Origin: a virus
Virus record (IMG/VR): IMGVR_UViG_3300044726_000244
Location: 1-39,959 of that record
DNA length: 39,959 nt
Direction: 5' to 3' (one strand)
The position numbers were made by a program, and so were the translations under genes. Under the pieces are notes generated by a model, which was not told where the DNA came from, searched no databases, and saw only the letters and a program-made list of their open reading frames with translations. This document shows positions 1-7,523 of this stretch, one piece after another; the first letter of the stretch is position 1; each line of letters begins with the position of its first letter.

Positions 1-127
1 GTCGAGGTGAGTGGCGCAGGCCGCACCGTCATGTACCACCTTACGGCGTTGGGCTATAACGCGCACACCCTACCCGCCCCGGCGACGCAGACGTGTAATA
101 TGGTCGCGTTTGGCGGGACGCTCTGGG
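1..127. repeat. Assembly-end direct repeat (copy 1)
   Basis: Bases 1-127 are identical to bases 39833-39959. The repeat lies inside one continuous reading frame and has no regulatory features. Its exact length of 127 suggests the k-mer overlap left by a de Bruijn assembler when it closes a circle, not a physical terminal repeat (inference). The unit genome is therefore 39,832 bp. Confidence 0.95.
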
Positions 128-531
128 CGGCGACCGGCGTGCAGGATGGCTCCCAGATGTCTGTGTGGTCGATCACGCCTGGGATCGGGCTGGCGGGAAG
201 ATGGGACCGGCGCTTTACCTTTACGGGTCTCACGAACCAGCAGCCGGGGTGCCTGGGCGTCTTTGGCGGGCGCCTCTACCTGGGGCGGTTTTCGACCAGC
301 GCGACGCCGATGCTCGAAATCGTGAGCAGCACCGACCCGGCCAATGGCTGGACCATCGAGTTTGACCTGGCCAGTATTGCGAACTTTGGCGATCCGGACA
401 ACAACCAGGGCATCACCGCCATGGTCGCGGCACGCGGCAAGTTCTATGCGGCCACCTCGACGCTCAACGACAATGGCCTGCAAAACGGTCTGCGTGTCTA
501 CGTCCATCCCATCCAGGAGGACCCCGTCTAA
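1..531 (+). CDS. Tail-tip/baseplate protein, C-terminal part (continues from 38186-39959)
   Basis: This is the 3' end of a gene cut by the window edges. The reading frame is open from base 1 and matches the frame of the gene starting at 38186. Across the circle junction the product is 725 aa. This part carries repeated short beta-rich blocks with Gly-x-Leu-Tyr/Trp signatures (GTLWAA, GRLYLG, GKFYAA), the pattern of a beta-propeller or Kelch-like fold. I infer a receptor- or glycan-facing tail-tip domain. No catalytic motif is visible. The stop TAA overlaps the next ATG (TAATG), so translation is probably coupled. Confidence 0.8.
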   Translation, partial: VEVSGAGRTVMYHLTALGYNAHTLPAPATQTCNMVAFGGTLWAATGVQDGSQMSVWSITPGIGLAGRWDRRFTFTGLTNQQPGCLGVFGGRLYLGRFSTSATPMLEIVSSTDPANGWTIEFDLASIANFGDPDNNQGITAMVAARGKFYAATSTLNDNGLQNGLRVYVHPIQEDPV

Positions 532-1157
532 TGTTCGCCGAGTGGGAATGGTTTTACGCGCACCCCACGCAACAGGCCTATGTGGATGTGACCGCCCCGC
601 TGGTGGGGACCGGCTCCCTGCGCCTGGTCGGGTCCGCCGATGGCCCAGGCGCCCTCTGCGGCCGCTGGGCGCAGGCGAGCAACCGCGGTTTTCGGCAGGG
701 GCGCGTCACGACCCTGATCCAGCCCGTCGCGGGCGTCGCGGGCGAGGATATGTACGGCGTCTACGGGGCCACCTCGCAGGATGATCTCACGGGAACGACG
801 GGCACGGCGTACGCCGTGCTGCTCGTCGTAGGCGACACGCCGGCGATGTGGGAGGTGCGCCTGGTGAAGGTGACGGCGGGCTTTGGCAGTGCGCTGACGG
901 TGCTGCAAACGACACTGGTGGCGATGGCCTTTGGCCAGATCCTGGCACTCCAACTGCAGTGGCTCTCCGAGTCGTCGTTTGGCACCGCGCTCCGTGTCGC
1001 CACGGGCCGCGCGCTCGATTATACCGACTTGGTGGCACAGCCTATTGTGCAGGAGCCTGGGGTCCTGCTCCAATCGTCGGCCGGCGAAGGGCCGGTGGCG
1101 TATCTGACCGCGAGTGGGGATTGTCGCTGGGACCAGAGTCAACTAGAGGAAATTTAA
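531..1157 (+). CDS. Tail-associated protein, unknown, beta-rich
   Basis: The product is 208 aa. It starts at an ATG overlapping the previous stop, with an AGGAGG site at about 515-520. The sequence is beta-rich and low in lysine and shows no signal peptide or membrane segment. Alternating hydrophobic strands and phrases such as GSLRLVGSADG and TALRVATGRALDY resemble a jelly-roll or concanavalin-like sandwich (inference). It lies between the tail-tip gene and the tail fibre, so a baseplate or fibre-connector role is likely. I do not recognise the family. Confidence 0.75.
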   Translation: MFAEWEWFYAHPTQQAYVDVTAPLVGTGSLRLVGSADGPGALCGRWAQASNRGFRQGRVTTLIQPVAGVAGEDMYGVYGATSQDDLTGTTGTAYAVLLVVGDTPAMWEVRLVKVTAGFGSALTVLQTTLVAMAFGQILALQLQWLSESSFGTALRVATGRALDYTDLVAQPIVQEPGVLLQSSAGEGPVAYLTASGDCRWDQSQLEEI

Positions 1158-1160
1158 CCT

Positions 1161-3848
1161 ATGTCCCTCACCATCACCCGTCCATCCATCCAGGTCCCCC
1201 TGCCCCTCACCCGTGGCGGCACCGAAGCCACGACGCCGGCGGGCGCCCGTGCGAAGCTCGAGCTCGGGGACCTCGCCCTGCTCACGGCGCCAGGCGGCAC
1301 GGCGACGTTCCTGCGCGCCGATAACACGTGGGCCGTCCCTCCTGGGGGCGGCGGGGGTGGCGGTGATGTCAGCTCCAGCGCTGGGCTCTCGGTCGATAGT
1401 GAACTGGCGCTGTTTGACGGCACGAGCGGCAAGCTCCTCAAGCGCGGCACGGGCACGGGCCTGGCGCGGCTCACGAGTGGCGTCCTCGGCACCGTGGCAG
1501 CGCCCACCGGGGCTGTGGTTGGCACGACCGATACGCAGACACTCACCGGCAAAACCCTCAGTGGTGCCAGCAACACGCTGACGGTGCGGGATCTCGATCT
1601 GGCCTTCACCGATGTGACCACCGCGAACGTATCCACCACGCAGCATGGCCTGACGCCAAAAGCGCCGGGCGGGACGACGCAGTTCTTGCGCGGGGATGCC
1701 ACCTGGGGCGTGCCGCCGGCAGGGGTCAGTACGTTCCTGGCCTTGAGCGACACGCCGGACGCCTATACGGGCCAGGCCGGGAAGTTCCTCAGTGTCACTG
1801 CCGGCGCCACGGCCCTGGAGTTTGTTGATGCGCCGACGGGCGGCGGGGGGTTCGAGCACGAGTGGACCTGGACCACCGCGACCTCGGGCGCCGTGGTCAA
1901 CAAGCATATCGGCATCAACCATGCGGACCCGACCCTGGCCACCCAGATTCGCGCCACCGATCTCACCCTGGCCAATGCCGACGCCAGCAACCTGTTTCGT
2001 CTCCTGGCAGCCGGGGCGACATGGTACATCCAGGACGTGAACAACGCCGCCACAGCGGTCGAATATCAGCTCACTGGCGCGGGGACGGACATGACCGACT
2101 GGTGGACCTTCCCGGTGGTCTACGTGCGCGGTGGCAGCGTCGCGATCAGCAACAATCAGGACTCGTTGTCGTTCCTGGCACTGGCCGGGAGCGGCGGCGG
2201 CGGCGGCGGCGGCGGCGAGAGTTACTGGAGCCGCGTGGACCTGGGGCAATCGACCCTGGCGACCGGGATTCGGGCCTTCTGGACGCTCGACGAGGCCACC
2301 GGCACCCGCCTGGATAGCGTCGGCACCACGCATCTCCTCCCGACCGGAAGCCCACCCCAGGTGACCAACGCGGTCGGCAAAATTGGCCAGGCCCTCGCCA
2401 TGAACGGCACCAACAACACGTACCTCAGTGTGCCCGATACGGCCCTCCTGTCGGCCGGCGCCAACCAGAGCTTTACGGTGGCATGCTGGGTCTATGTCGC
2501 CACGACGGCGAGCAACATGGGGTTTGTCGGCAAAGGGTCCGCCGTGGTCGATACGAAGAATGTCGAGTATATGCTCTGGCAGTACCAGGATGCCTGGAAC
2601 TTTGTGGTGGGCAATGGCGTGTCGTTTGTGAATCTGGCGTCACCGACTCCTCCCGTGATCAATCAGTGGAGCTTACTCATTGGCTGGTATGATGCCGACA
2701 CCGATATGCAGTATCTCCAGGTGAATAATGGCACGGCAGCGCAGGTGAGTAACCCCGGGGGGTCCTATGACTCGACGCTGCCCTTTGAGGTCGGACGCAC
2801 CGTGGGTTTCGCGACGCAATCGCTCAACGGTCGGCTCGACATGCCGGCGTTTTGGCCACGGGTGTTGACGCCAGCGGAGCGTGCGGATTACTGGCAGAAT
2901 GGCAACGGGCTCGCCTATCCCTTTGGGACTCCCGCCCGACTCTCGCCGACGACGGCAAGCGATCATCTCCTGCTGGCGGCCAGTGCGGTCAGCCAGGAGC
3001 GCCTCGAAGTCGACGGCGCCATTAAGCTCGGCAATGCCGTGGGGACGGTGGATGGGACCCTGCGCTGGACTGGCACGGACTTTGAGGGCCGCAAGGGCGG
3101 CGCGTGGGTGCCGCTGGCGAGTCCGACACTGCCGCTTGCCATCGCGGACGGCGGCACCGGCGCCACGACCGCGGCGACGGCGCGCACGAACCTGGGGCTG
3201 GGGACGCTGGCGGTGCAGAACGCCAACGCAGTGGCGATGACGGGGGGGACGGCGGTCCTCACGACCCTGTATGCCGAACGGCTCGGTGTGGGGGCGACGC
3301 CGCCAGCAACGCCCAATTTTACCCAGTTAAACGGCCCCGTGGGGATTCAAGAAAATGCCAACGGCCTCTTTGCCCTGGCTCTCACCTATAACAAACTCGC
3401 GCAGTATGGCCTCGCGGTGCATACCGTGGGGGGCGACACCGGCAATCTCACCGTGGCATTCGTCAATGTCGGCGGGAGCGTCGTCGGCTCGATCAATGCC
3501 ACGGCTGCTGCCACGGCCTTCAACACGTCCTCCGACGTGCGCCTCAAATTCGACATCCAACCCCTCACTGGCGTGCTCGACGTCATCCGCGCGCTGCGTC
3601 CCGTCGCGTTTCGCTGGCAGGCTGACGGCTCCCCAGGCACTGGCTTTCTGGCGCATGCACTCCAGCAGGTGATTCCTGACGCCGTGACGGGCGAACCGGA
3701 TGCGGTGCACGCCGATGGCAGCGTCAAGCCACAACAGGTGGATCATAGTAAACTGGTGGTGTGGCTCGTCGCTGGCATGCAGCAACTCCTCGCGCAGCTC
3801 GACGCCTTAACCGCCCGTGTCGCCACACTAGAGGCGGCCCTTACCTAG
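1161..3848 (+). CDS. Tail fibre with LamG-like domain and C-terminal peptidase S74 chaperone
   Basis: The product is 895 aa. Two fibre repeats of the type PGGTxxFLRxDxTWxVPP lie at residues 44-62 and 168-187. A LamG/concanavalin-like domain covers about 370-585, preceded by a Gly8 linker encoded by a GGC run near 2191-2216. A GGTGATTAAxARTNLGLG fibre repeat follows at about 655-695. The last 106 residues match the intramolecular chaperone (peptidase S74): the SSDVRLKFDI catalytic Ser-Asp block at 790-799, then GF-A and a terminal coiled coil. In this family the chaperone trimerises the fibre and then cuts itself off. It is the likely host-binding fibre. The ribosome site AGAGGAAA lies just upstream. 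Confidence 0.93.
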   Translation: MSLTITRPSIQVPLPLTRGGTEATTPAGARAKLELGDLALLTAPGGTATFLRADNTWAVPPGGGGGGGDVSSSAGLSVDSELALFDGTSGKLLKRGTGTGLARLTSGVLGTVAAPTGAVVGTTDTQTLTGKTLSGASNTLTVRDLDLAFTDVTTANVSTTQHGLTPKAPGGTTQFLRGDATWGVPPAGVSTFLALSDTPDAYTGQAGKFLSVTAGATALEFVDAPTGGGGFEHEWTWTTATSGAVVNKHIGINHADPTLATQIRATDLTLANADASNLFRLLAAGATWYIQDVNNAATAVEYQLTGAGTDMTDWWTFPVVYVRGGSVAISNNQDSLSFLALAGSGGGGGGGGESYWSRVDLGQSTLATGIRAFWTLDEATGTRLDSVGTTHLLPTGSPPQVTNAVGKIGQALAMNGTNNTYLSVPDTALLSAGANQSFTVACWVYVATTASNMGFVGKGSAVVDTKNVEYMLWQYQDAWNFVVGNGVSFVNLASPTPPVINQWSLLIGWYDADTDMQYLQVNNGTAAQVSNPGGSYDSTLPFEVGRTVGFATQSLNGRLDMPAFWPRVLTPAERADYWQNGNGLAYPFGTPARLSPTTASDHLLLAASAVSQERLEVDGAIKLGNAVGTVDGTLRWTGTDFEGRKGGAWVPLASPTLPLAIADGGTGATTAATARTNLGLGTLAVQNANAVAMTGGTAVLTTLYAERLGVGATPPATPNFTQLNGPVGIQENANGLFALALTYNKLAQYGLAVHTVGGDTGNLTVAFVNVGGSVVGSINATAAATAFNTSSDVRLKFDIQPLTGVLDVIRALRPVAFRWQADGSPGTGFLAHALQQVIPDAVTGEPDAVHADGSVKPQQVDHSKLVVWLVAGMQQLLAQLDALTARVATLEAALT

Positions 3849-3861
3849 AAGGAAGAGACCT

Positions 3862-4146
3862 ATGCCGATGTCAGTCTTGGAAAACGATAGTGTCGCCAAA
3901 ATTTGTGCGCTCTCCAAGAGCGTGCTGGCCGACCTACGTCCACGCCTGTCCAGTATCAACGAACTCTACAACAGCGCGGGCGGTATTAAGGAAACGCTGA
4001 CACAAGAGGAACTTGATGAGGTTACAGCCTTGAGTGGCCTGACCAAGACGACGCTTGACGACACCGTGTTTGCGTTCAGCGCCATGCTCTCAGCGATTGA
4101 CGCGGCCCAGGCTGCGATCAATCAGACGGCCGCGAGGTTCCTATGA
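3862..4146 (+). CDS. Small helical protein after tail fibre
   Basis: The product is 94 aa, predicted mostly alpha-helical, with no membrane segment, signal peptide or cysteine-metal motif. GAAGGAAGA precedes the ATG; a second in-frame ATG lies 6 bases later. The stop overlaps the next start (ATGA). Its position directly after the fibre suggests a fibre-assembly or attachment accessory protein, but this is only contextual. I do not recognise the family. Confidence 0.7.
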   Translation: MPMSVLENDSVAKICALSKSVLADLRPRLSSINELYNSAGGIKETLTQEELDEVTALSGLTKTTLDDTVFAFSAMLSAIDAAQAAINQTAARFL

Positions 4147-4388
4147 GCGCGGCGCTGCGTCTCGCCGCCGAAACGCGCCTCGCGCAACTCCGGCAGGACC
4201 TCGTCACGGGTGGCACCCAGGTCACGCGCTTGCAGGAGACGCTCCTGCGTATCGAGGGTGCGGTGCAGATCCTGGAAGAGGTCCTCGCGACCCCCGAACC
4301 GGTGGACGCGCCTGCGAACGGCGCCACGCCAGAGGAGACAACGCCATGCCCGAACCCCAACGCGGCCGCGCCTACGAGTTCTCGTTGA
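4143..4388 (+). CDS. Small coiled-coil protein
   Basis: The product is 81 aa. Residues 1-50 form a heptad-like amphipathic helix (LRLAAETRLAQLRQDL, then LQETLLRIEGAVQILEEVL) followed by a disordered Pro/Thr-rich tail. It begins in an ATGA overlap with the gene before and overlaps the following gene by 43 bases. It is probably translationally coupled to its neighbours. No function can be assigned; a structural accessory to the fibre or baseplate is the simplest guess. Confidence 0.65.
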   Translation: MSAALRLAAETRLAQLRQDLVTGGTQVTRLQETLLRIEGAVQILEEVLATPEPVDAPANGATPEETTPCPNPNAAAPTSSR

Positions 4389-4984
4389 CCTTGATCGCCA
4401 CCGCCACCGGCCAACTCCTCGCCAGTCCCCCGCTCGCGGCCGGCGACTTTCGCGTCTCCAAGGATCACGCCGCCTTGACCACGCTGGCCACGCTGCCGAC
4501 CGTCGCGCCAGCAGGCTCCGCCATCGTCCGCGTGCAGCTCTCTGCCGCAGAGATGACGGCGAACCAGGTGGACGTCTACGCGCATGATCCAGACGGCGTC
4601 TGGGAGGACGTGTCCGTGCAGATCCAGCCGACCGTGACGCTCGGGACGGATAACCGCGTGCTCCTCTCCGCCGACCCACAGCCCGCCCTCACGCTGGCGG
4701 TGGGCGCCATCACGGCGGCGCAGCTGGCGCTCGATGCGTGTCAGAAAATCGCCGATATTCTGGCCAGACGCCATACGAACGATATCGAAGCCTCGGGGTA
4801 CGGGGATGCGCTCGACGTCAATTCGCTCTACGGCGCGCTGGCGATGACGACCGGCCATAAGCGCGATACGACGACGCACGCGGATGCGCTGACGGTCTAC
4901 CAGAGCAACGGCACAACCGAGCTCGCGCAGGTCCCACTGCTGACAGACGTGGACGCGGCGCCGATCGTCGAGGTGGGGGGATAG
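4346..4984 (+). CDS. Phage tail/baseplate-type protein, unknown
   Basis: The product is 212 aa. I chose the ATG at 4346 because AGAGGAGA lies 7-14 bases upstream; the frame is open further upstream without a good ribosome site. Residues 5-95 (RGRAYEFSLTLIATATGQ, then GDFRVSKDHAALTTLATLP and VDVYAHDPDGVWED) resemble a beta-sandwich domain I associate with upper-baseplate or fibre-base proteins. The C-terminal half carries NSLYGALAMTTGHKR and a second strand-rich block. Its place in the fibre cluster supports a virion role. Confidence 0.72.
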   Translation: MPEPQRGRAYEFSLTLIATATGQLLASPPLAAGDFRVSKDHAALTTLATLPTVAPAGSAIVRVQLSAAEMTANQVDVYAHDPDGVWEDVSVQIQPTVTLGTDNRVLLSADPQPALTLAVGAITAAQLALDACQKIADILARRHTNDIEASGYGDALDVNSLYGALAMTTGHKRDTTTHADALTVYQSNGTTELAQVPLLTDVDAAPIVEVGG

Positions 4985-5005
4985 CGGTGCAGGGAAGGGC
5001 AGCGC

Positions 5006-5386
5006 ATGGCCGAACCGACGACCGCCGCGACTCCAGCGCCGGCCTCGCCGCCGACGAAGATCTGGCAATACTTGATCCTGTATCCCACGCTGGCACTGTC
5101 GATTGGTGGGAGTATCCCGACCGTCTGGAATGAGCTGAAGGCGATCAGGCTTGGTGTGGCACGGTCAGAACTCCAGCTCGCGCAGGAGCAAGAAAAGTTA
5201 TGGCGGTCGAATCTGGACTGCATCCAGCAGCAGGGCATCTACGAGGCAGACGGGGTCGATGGGCTCATTGTCAAGGTGACATTGTGTCCCAGTGGCGATG
5301 TGTTGCTGCGCTACTACTCTAACGATTGGACCCCGCAATTTAAGTGGGTGGGTCGTCCGAAACCCCCAAGAAAGGCGCCAGCATGA
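5006..5386 (+). CDS. Single-pass membrane protein (lysis or moron candidate)
   Basis: The product is 126 aa. A disordered Pro/Ala N-terminus (1-17) precedes one membrane segment at about 19-40 (IWQYLILYPTLALSIGGSI), then a charged helix and a small beta-rich domain. It sits where phages often keep holin/endolysin genes, and its stop overlaps the start of the OmpA-like lipoprotein gene (ATGA), so the two are probably made together. A holin would more often have a shorter, simpler C-terminus, so holin is only one option. Other options are an envelope anchor or a superinfection-exclusion protein. Confidence 0.7.
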   Translation: MAEPTTAATPAPASPPTKIWQYLILYPTLALSIGGSIPTVWNELKAIRLGVARSELQLAQEQEKLWRSNLDCIQQQGIYEADGVDGLIVKVTLCPSGDVLLRYYSNDWTPQFKWVGRPKPPRKAPA

Positions 5387-5961
5387 CCGCCGTGCTGCTC
5401 CTGCTCTGTGCCCTCCTCACCGCCTGTGCCGCGCCACGCGACCAGGTCGTACTCCTCGCCGTGACGGAGGCTGGCGGCCAGCTCACCGTGCAGACGTCGG
5501 ACAAGACGCTCACGCTCGACGCGGCGTACCAGACGGCGCAGGCGCAGCCGCGTGGGCGCCTGGAGGCGGGCCTCACCACGGCGGCACAGGTGCAGGCACG
5601 CTACGGGGCCGTGCTGGCGACGCTGCCAGCGGCGGGGCGGCTGTGGACGTTGCGCTTCGCCACCGGCGCCACCACGCTCGAGCCGGAGAGTCAGGCCGAG
5701 GTGCCGGCGCTGCTGGTGGCGATTGCGGGCCGGGCCGCCGTCGAGGTCCTCCTGGAGGGCCACACCGACCAGACGGGCGAGGACGCCGACAACGACGCGC
5801 TGTCCCTGGCGCGGGCGGAGGCAGTACGGGATCTGCTCGTGGCGCAGGGGCTGACGGCGACGTTTGTGCGCGTGGTGGGACGCGGCGCCAGGTCCCCGCT
5901 GGTCAATGCCCCAGGCCAGGACGAGCCACAGAACCGCCGCGTCGAGGTGCTCGTGCGTTAA
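5383..5961 (+). CDS. OmpA-family peptidoglycan-binding lipoprotein
   Basis: The product is 192 aa. The N-terminus is a lipoprotein signal with lipobox LTAC, making Cys15 the acylation site; the residues after it are Ala-Ala, compatible with outer-membrane sorting. The C-terminal domain (about 85-192) is a clear OmpA/Pal domain: LRFATGATTLEPES, GHTDQTG, an exact NxxLSxxRAxxVxxxL block (DNDALSLARAEAVRDLL) and NRRVEV. In this family the conserved Asp and Arg bind diaminopimelate in peptidoglycan. I infer a periplasmic protein anchored in the outer membrane. A phage copy could stabilise or disrupt the envelope. It ends convergently with the - strand gene at 5958. Confidence 0.92.
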   Translation: MTAVLLLLCALLTACAAPRDQVVLLAVTEAGGQLTVQTSDKTLTLDAAYQTAQAQPRGRLEAGLTTAAQVQARYGAVLATLPAAGRLWTLRFATGATTLEPESQAEVPALLVAIAGRAAVEVLLEGHTDQTGEDADNDALSLARAEAVRDLLVAQGLTATFVRVVGRGARSPLVNAPGQDEPQNRRVEVLVR

Positions 5962-6047
5962 GGCGCCCCCAGAAACAGCGCCACCAGCACCAGCGCGATC
6001 GCGCCCACGACCGCCAGCGCCAGCAGCGCGGCGTCCACGTCACGCAT
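5958..6047 (-). CDS. 29-aa membrane peptide
   Basis: The product is 29 aa: a short charged N-terminus (MRDVDAA) followed by one hydrophobic segment filling the rest. The start overlaps the stop of the gene upstream (TGATG), indicating coupled translation. It is the last gene of the long leftward cluster and overlaps the end of the convergent lipoprotein gene by 4 bases. Such tiny single-pass proteins in phages include holin and regulator peptides; nothing more specific can be said. Confidence 0.5.
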   Translation of the reverse strand: MRDVDAALLALAVVGAIALVLVALFLGAP

Positions 6048-6187
6048 CAGCGGCCCAGCGGGATGGCGCGCAGCAGCTCGATGACGCACAGGATGAGCAC
6101 GGCTGGCCACAGCGGACAGCGCTGCATGGCGCTCACGATCGTCACGACGAACGCGGCGACTGCCAGCAGCACGAATACGGTTAACAT
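6047..6187 (-). CDS. 46-aa two-helix membrane protein
   Basis: The product is 46 aa from an ATG at 6187 with a strong GGAGGAGGA site upstream. It has two hydrophobic segments, about 2-18 (LTVFVLLAVAAFVVTIV) and 25-41 (PLWPAVLILCVIELLRA), so a hairpin membrane topology is likely. It overlaps both neighbours. Small hairpin membrane proteins can be class II holins. However, this gene belongs to the early leftward cluster rather than the late operon, so a holin call is speculative. Confidence 0.6.
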   Translation of the reverse strand: MLTVFVLLAVAAFVVTIVSAMQRCPLWPAVLILCVIELLRAIPLGR

Positions 6188-6396
6188 ACGCGTTCCTCCT
6201 CCTTCTCGTCCTTCTCGTACCCCGCCAGTTCGTACACCGCCCGCCACCGCGCCAGACAGGCCAGGCAGGCCATCGGCACGACCACCAAGGGGCCATGCAC
6301 ACGCAGGGATCCAAAGCGCCGCGGCGGGCTCCCACAGTACGGACAGCAGCGCCCACCCGCCGCCGCGTAGCTTTCCGGGGACAGGGGCTCAGCCAT
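6181..6396 (-). CDS. Small zinc-finger protein (tandem paralogue 1)
   Basis: The product is 71 aa. It has CCPYCG near residue 17 and a second pair CLACLARW near 44, a likely Cys4 zinc ribbon, then RAVYELAGYE and an acidic/basic tail. It is a close paralogue of the next gene upstream (6389-6595): both start MAEP-SPE-YAAAGG and share CLACLARWRAVYELAGYE. The stop overlaps the next gene's start. Ribbons of this kind are common in phage early regions, probably binding nucleic acid or a host enzyme; the function is unknown. Confidence 0.72.
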   Translation of the reverse strand: MAEPLSPESYAAAGGRCCPYCGSPPRRFGSLRVHGPLVVVPMACLACLARWRAVYELAGYEKDEKEEERVC

Positions 6397-6595
6397 GCGT
6401 CTCCTCCGCCGGCTCGTAGCCGGCGAGCTCGTACACCGCCCGCCACCGCGCCAGGCAGGCCAGGCAGGCCTGGGGCACGAGGATTGCCGCCCCAGAGACA
6501 TGCAGGGGCCCACAGCACTGCACCGCGCCGCCACAGGAGGGGCAGCAGACACCGCCCGCCGCGGCGTAGCCTTCCGGGGACATGGGCTCAGCCAT
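6389..6595 (-). CDS. Small zinc-finger protein (tandem paralogue 2)
   Basis: The product is 68 aa, with CCPSCG and CLACLARW metal-binding pairs plus an extra Cys-Cys between them. It is the tandem twin of 6181-6396, with which it shares the first 15 residues (three differences) and a block of 18 identical residues. The pair arose by local duplication, as the DNA around 6231-6270 and 6432-6471 is also nearly identical. GGAGGAGGAGAC precedes the ATG. Confidence 0.72.
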   Translation of the reverse strand: MAEPMSPEGYAAAGGVCCPSCGGAVQCCGPLHVSGAAILVPQACLACLARWRAVYELAGYEPAEETHG

Positions 6596-6698
6596 GCGTC
6601 TCCTCCTCCTGTACGCCATCCTCCAGCACCTGGTCAATCAGCACATCGACGCGCTCGACAATGCCCTCCAGGACGATTTTCTGTGGCGAGAAGCACAA
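6588..6698 (-). CDS. Possible 36-aa acidic helical peptide
   Basis: A short frame reading FSPQKIVLEGIVERVDVLID then an acidic tail. It would start at a TTG (6698) with an AGGAGGA site about 9 bases upstream. It overlaps both the zinc-finger gene below and the frame at 6634-6768 above. The coherent amphipathic helix suggests real coding. It may instead be the end of the 6634-6768 gene reached through a frameshift. Low confidence. Confidence 0.35.
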   Translation of the reverse strand: MCFSPQKIVLEGIVERVDVLIDQVLEDGVQEEETHG

Positions 6699-6768
6699 AC
6701 CGGTCGCATTCCTCCTGCAAGTCATTGGCAAGGCCGCAGAGGACGTCAAACAGGATGCGCTTCGTCAC
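6634..6768 (-). CDS. Possible 44-aa peptide
   Basis: A GTG-started frame (VTKRILFDVLCGLANDLQEE, then CDRFVLLATE) preceded by a GGGAGG-rich stretch. The N-terminal 30 residues look like a plausible helical protein. The last 14 (PGGHCRARRCAD) do not, while the +1 frame at that point becomes coherent (see 6588-6698). The two may be one gene with a frameshift or two overlapping genes. Confidence 0.35.
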   Translation of the reverse strand: MTKRILFDVLCGLANDLQEECDRFVLLATENRPGGHCRARRCAD

Positions 6769-6852
6769 CGCCTTGCCTCCCCCCTCCCGCCGGCGTCTCC
6801 TGCCCACGCTGGCGCGGGTGCGCCGGCCGCCTTCCTCAGGTCCCGCGCCGCC

Positions 6853-7074
6853 TCAGGCATGGCCGGCCCGGGTGGCGACTTCCGCCGCGCGCCGCCGCGC
6901 CTCTTCCTCGCGCCACACGGCCGCGTCGACCTCCAGGCGTTGCGCGCACCCGTCAAAGCCGCAGACGACGTACACCACCAGGCCGGACGCCGCCTCAGTC
7001 GGGGTGTGCGCCTGGTCGAGCGGGTGATGTTTCTTGTCGTGCGCGTCGCTGCTGCGGATGCCGTCTACGAGCAT
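6853..7074 (-). CDS. Small conserved protein, paralogue of 10177-10500
   Basis: The product is 73 aa. It shares the arrangement MLV-GIRS-DAH, HHPLDQAHTPTEAASGL, VYVVCG, GC-QRL-VDAAVWREE with the product of 10177-10500. A 48-base stretch (6979-7026) is identical to 10405-10452, so the duplication or recombination is recent. One Cys pair is spaced VCGFDGC, which may bind metal with other residues. Function unknown. It overlaps the gene upstream by 10 bases. Confidence 0.7.
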   Translation of the reverse strand: MLVDGIRSSDAHDKKHHPLDQAHTPTEAASGLVVYVVCGFDGCAQRLEVDAAVWREEEARRRAAEVATRAGHA

Positions 7075-7325
7075 GGCGGTGTCAACTCCTCTCTGGCCAG
7101 CCGCCTTCCCATCGGCCCTAGGATGGCCGCCATGCGACGGTAGCGTGCCTCGGCTTCCGGCGTCCCCCGAATATCGCGGACCTCTTCTGGCCAGTGCACT
7201 TCCTCTGGCGTGAGCCGGCGTCGAATGTGATAGGCAAAGCCGCTCCATTCGTGCCATTCGTGCGTGCGGTCGCCCACGCCTTCGAGGGCTTTCAAGGCAC
7301 GGGAATGCAGCGTCGGCTTCAGCAC
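7065..7325 (-). CDS. Hypothetical early protein, 86 aa
   Basis: The start is taken as GTG at 7325 with AGGA about 10 bases upstream; no in-frame ATG fits. The sequence is hydrophilic and helical, with a His/Trp-rich block (THEWHEWSGFAYHIRRRL) and an acidic EEVHWPEEV segment. There is no Cys motif or membrane segment. It is translationally coupled to the gene at 6853-7074. I do not recognise the family. Confidence 0.6.
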   Translation of the reverse strand: MLKPTLHSRALKALEGVGDRTHEWHEWSGFAYHIRRRLTPEEVHWPEEVRDIRGTPEAEARYRRMAAILGPMGRRLAREELTPPCS

Positions 7326-7388
7326 GATATGTCCTGCTGTCGGAGCAACTGAGGCGTGCCAGACCGCACCCCCAAAGTTGGCTTCGAT

Positions 7389-7523
7389 TCATTCATAGCC
7401 GATGTTGACCGTGACGATCACCGACACTTTACCGCCAGACGCGACCCGGCAGTAGCGCGGGTGGGTGCATTCAAAGGCGAGCAGGCACGGAGCCATCCAT
7501 GCGGTGCGTTGTGCTGGTGTCAT
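7389..7523 (-). CDS. Small hypothetical protein, 44 aa
   Basis: The ATG at 7523 has GGAGGACGAGG immediately upstream and overlaps the stop of the zinc-finger gene 7520-7714. Residues 12-28 read LLAFECTHPRYCRVASG, with Cys and His spaced as a possible partial metal site, followed by a beta-strand pair (KVSVIVTVNIGYE). Function unknown. Confidence 0.55.
   Translation of the reverse strand: MTPAQRTAWMAPCLLAFECTHPRYCRVASGGKVSVIVTVNIGYE

Noticed and set aside
1-127. Terminal direct repeat of the virion DNA, as in T7-like phages
   Set aside because: The repeat is exactly 127 bases, lies in the middle of a coding frame and has no packaging features. It is best explained as assembler overlap of a circle.
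2191-2216. GGC trinucleotide run as a phase-variation switch
   Set aside because: Unit length is three bases, so slippage only changes a glycine linker length and cannot switch the fibre gene off.
5292-6419. Long + strand frame of 375 aa across the OmpA gene and following region
   Set aside because: Its sequence is Arg/Pro/Ala-rich shadow of the lipoprotein gene and of the - strand zinc-finger genes.
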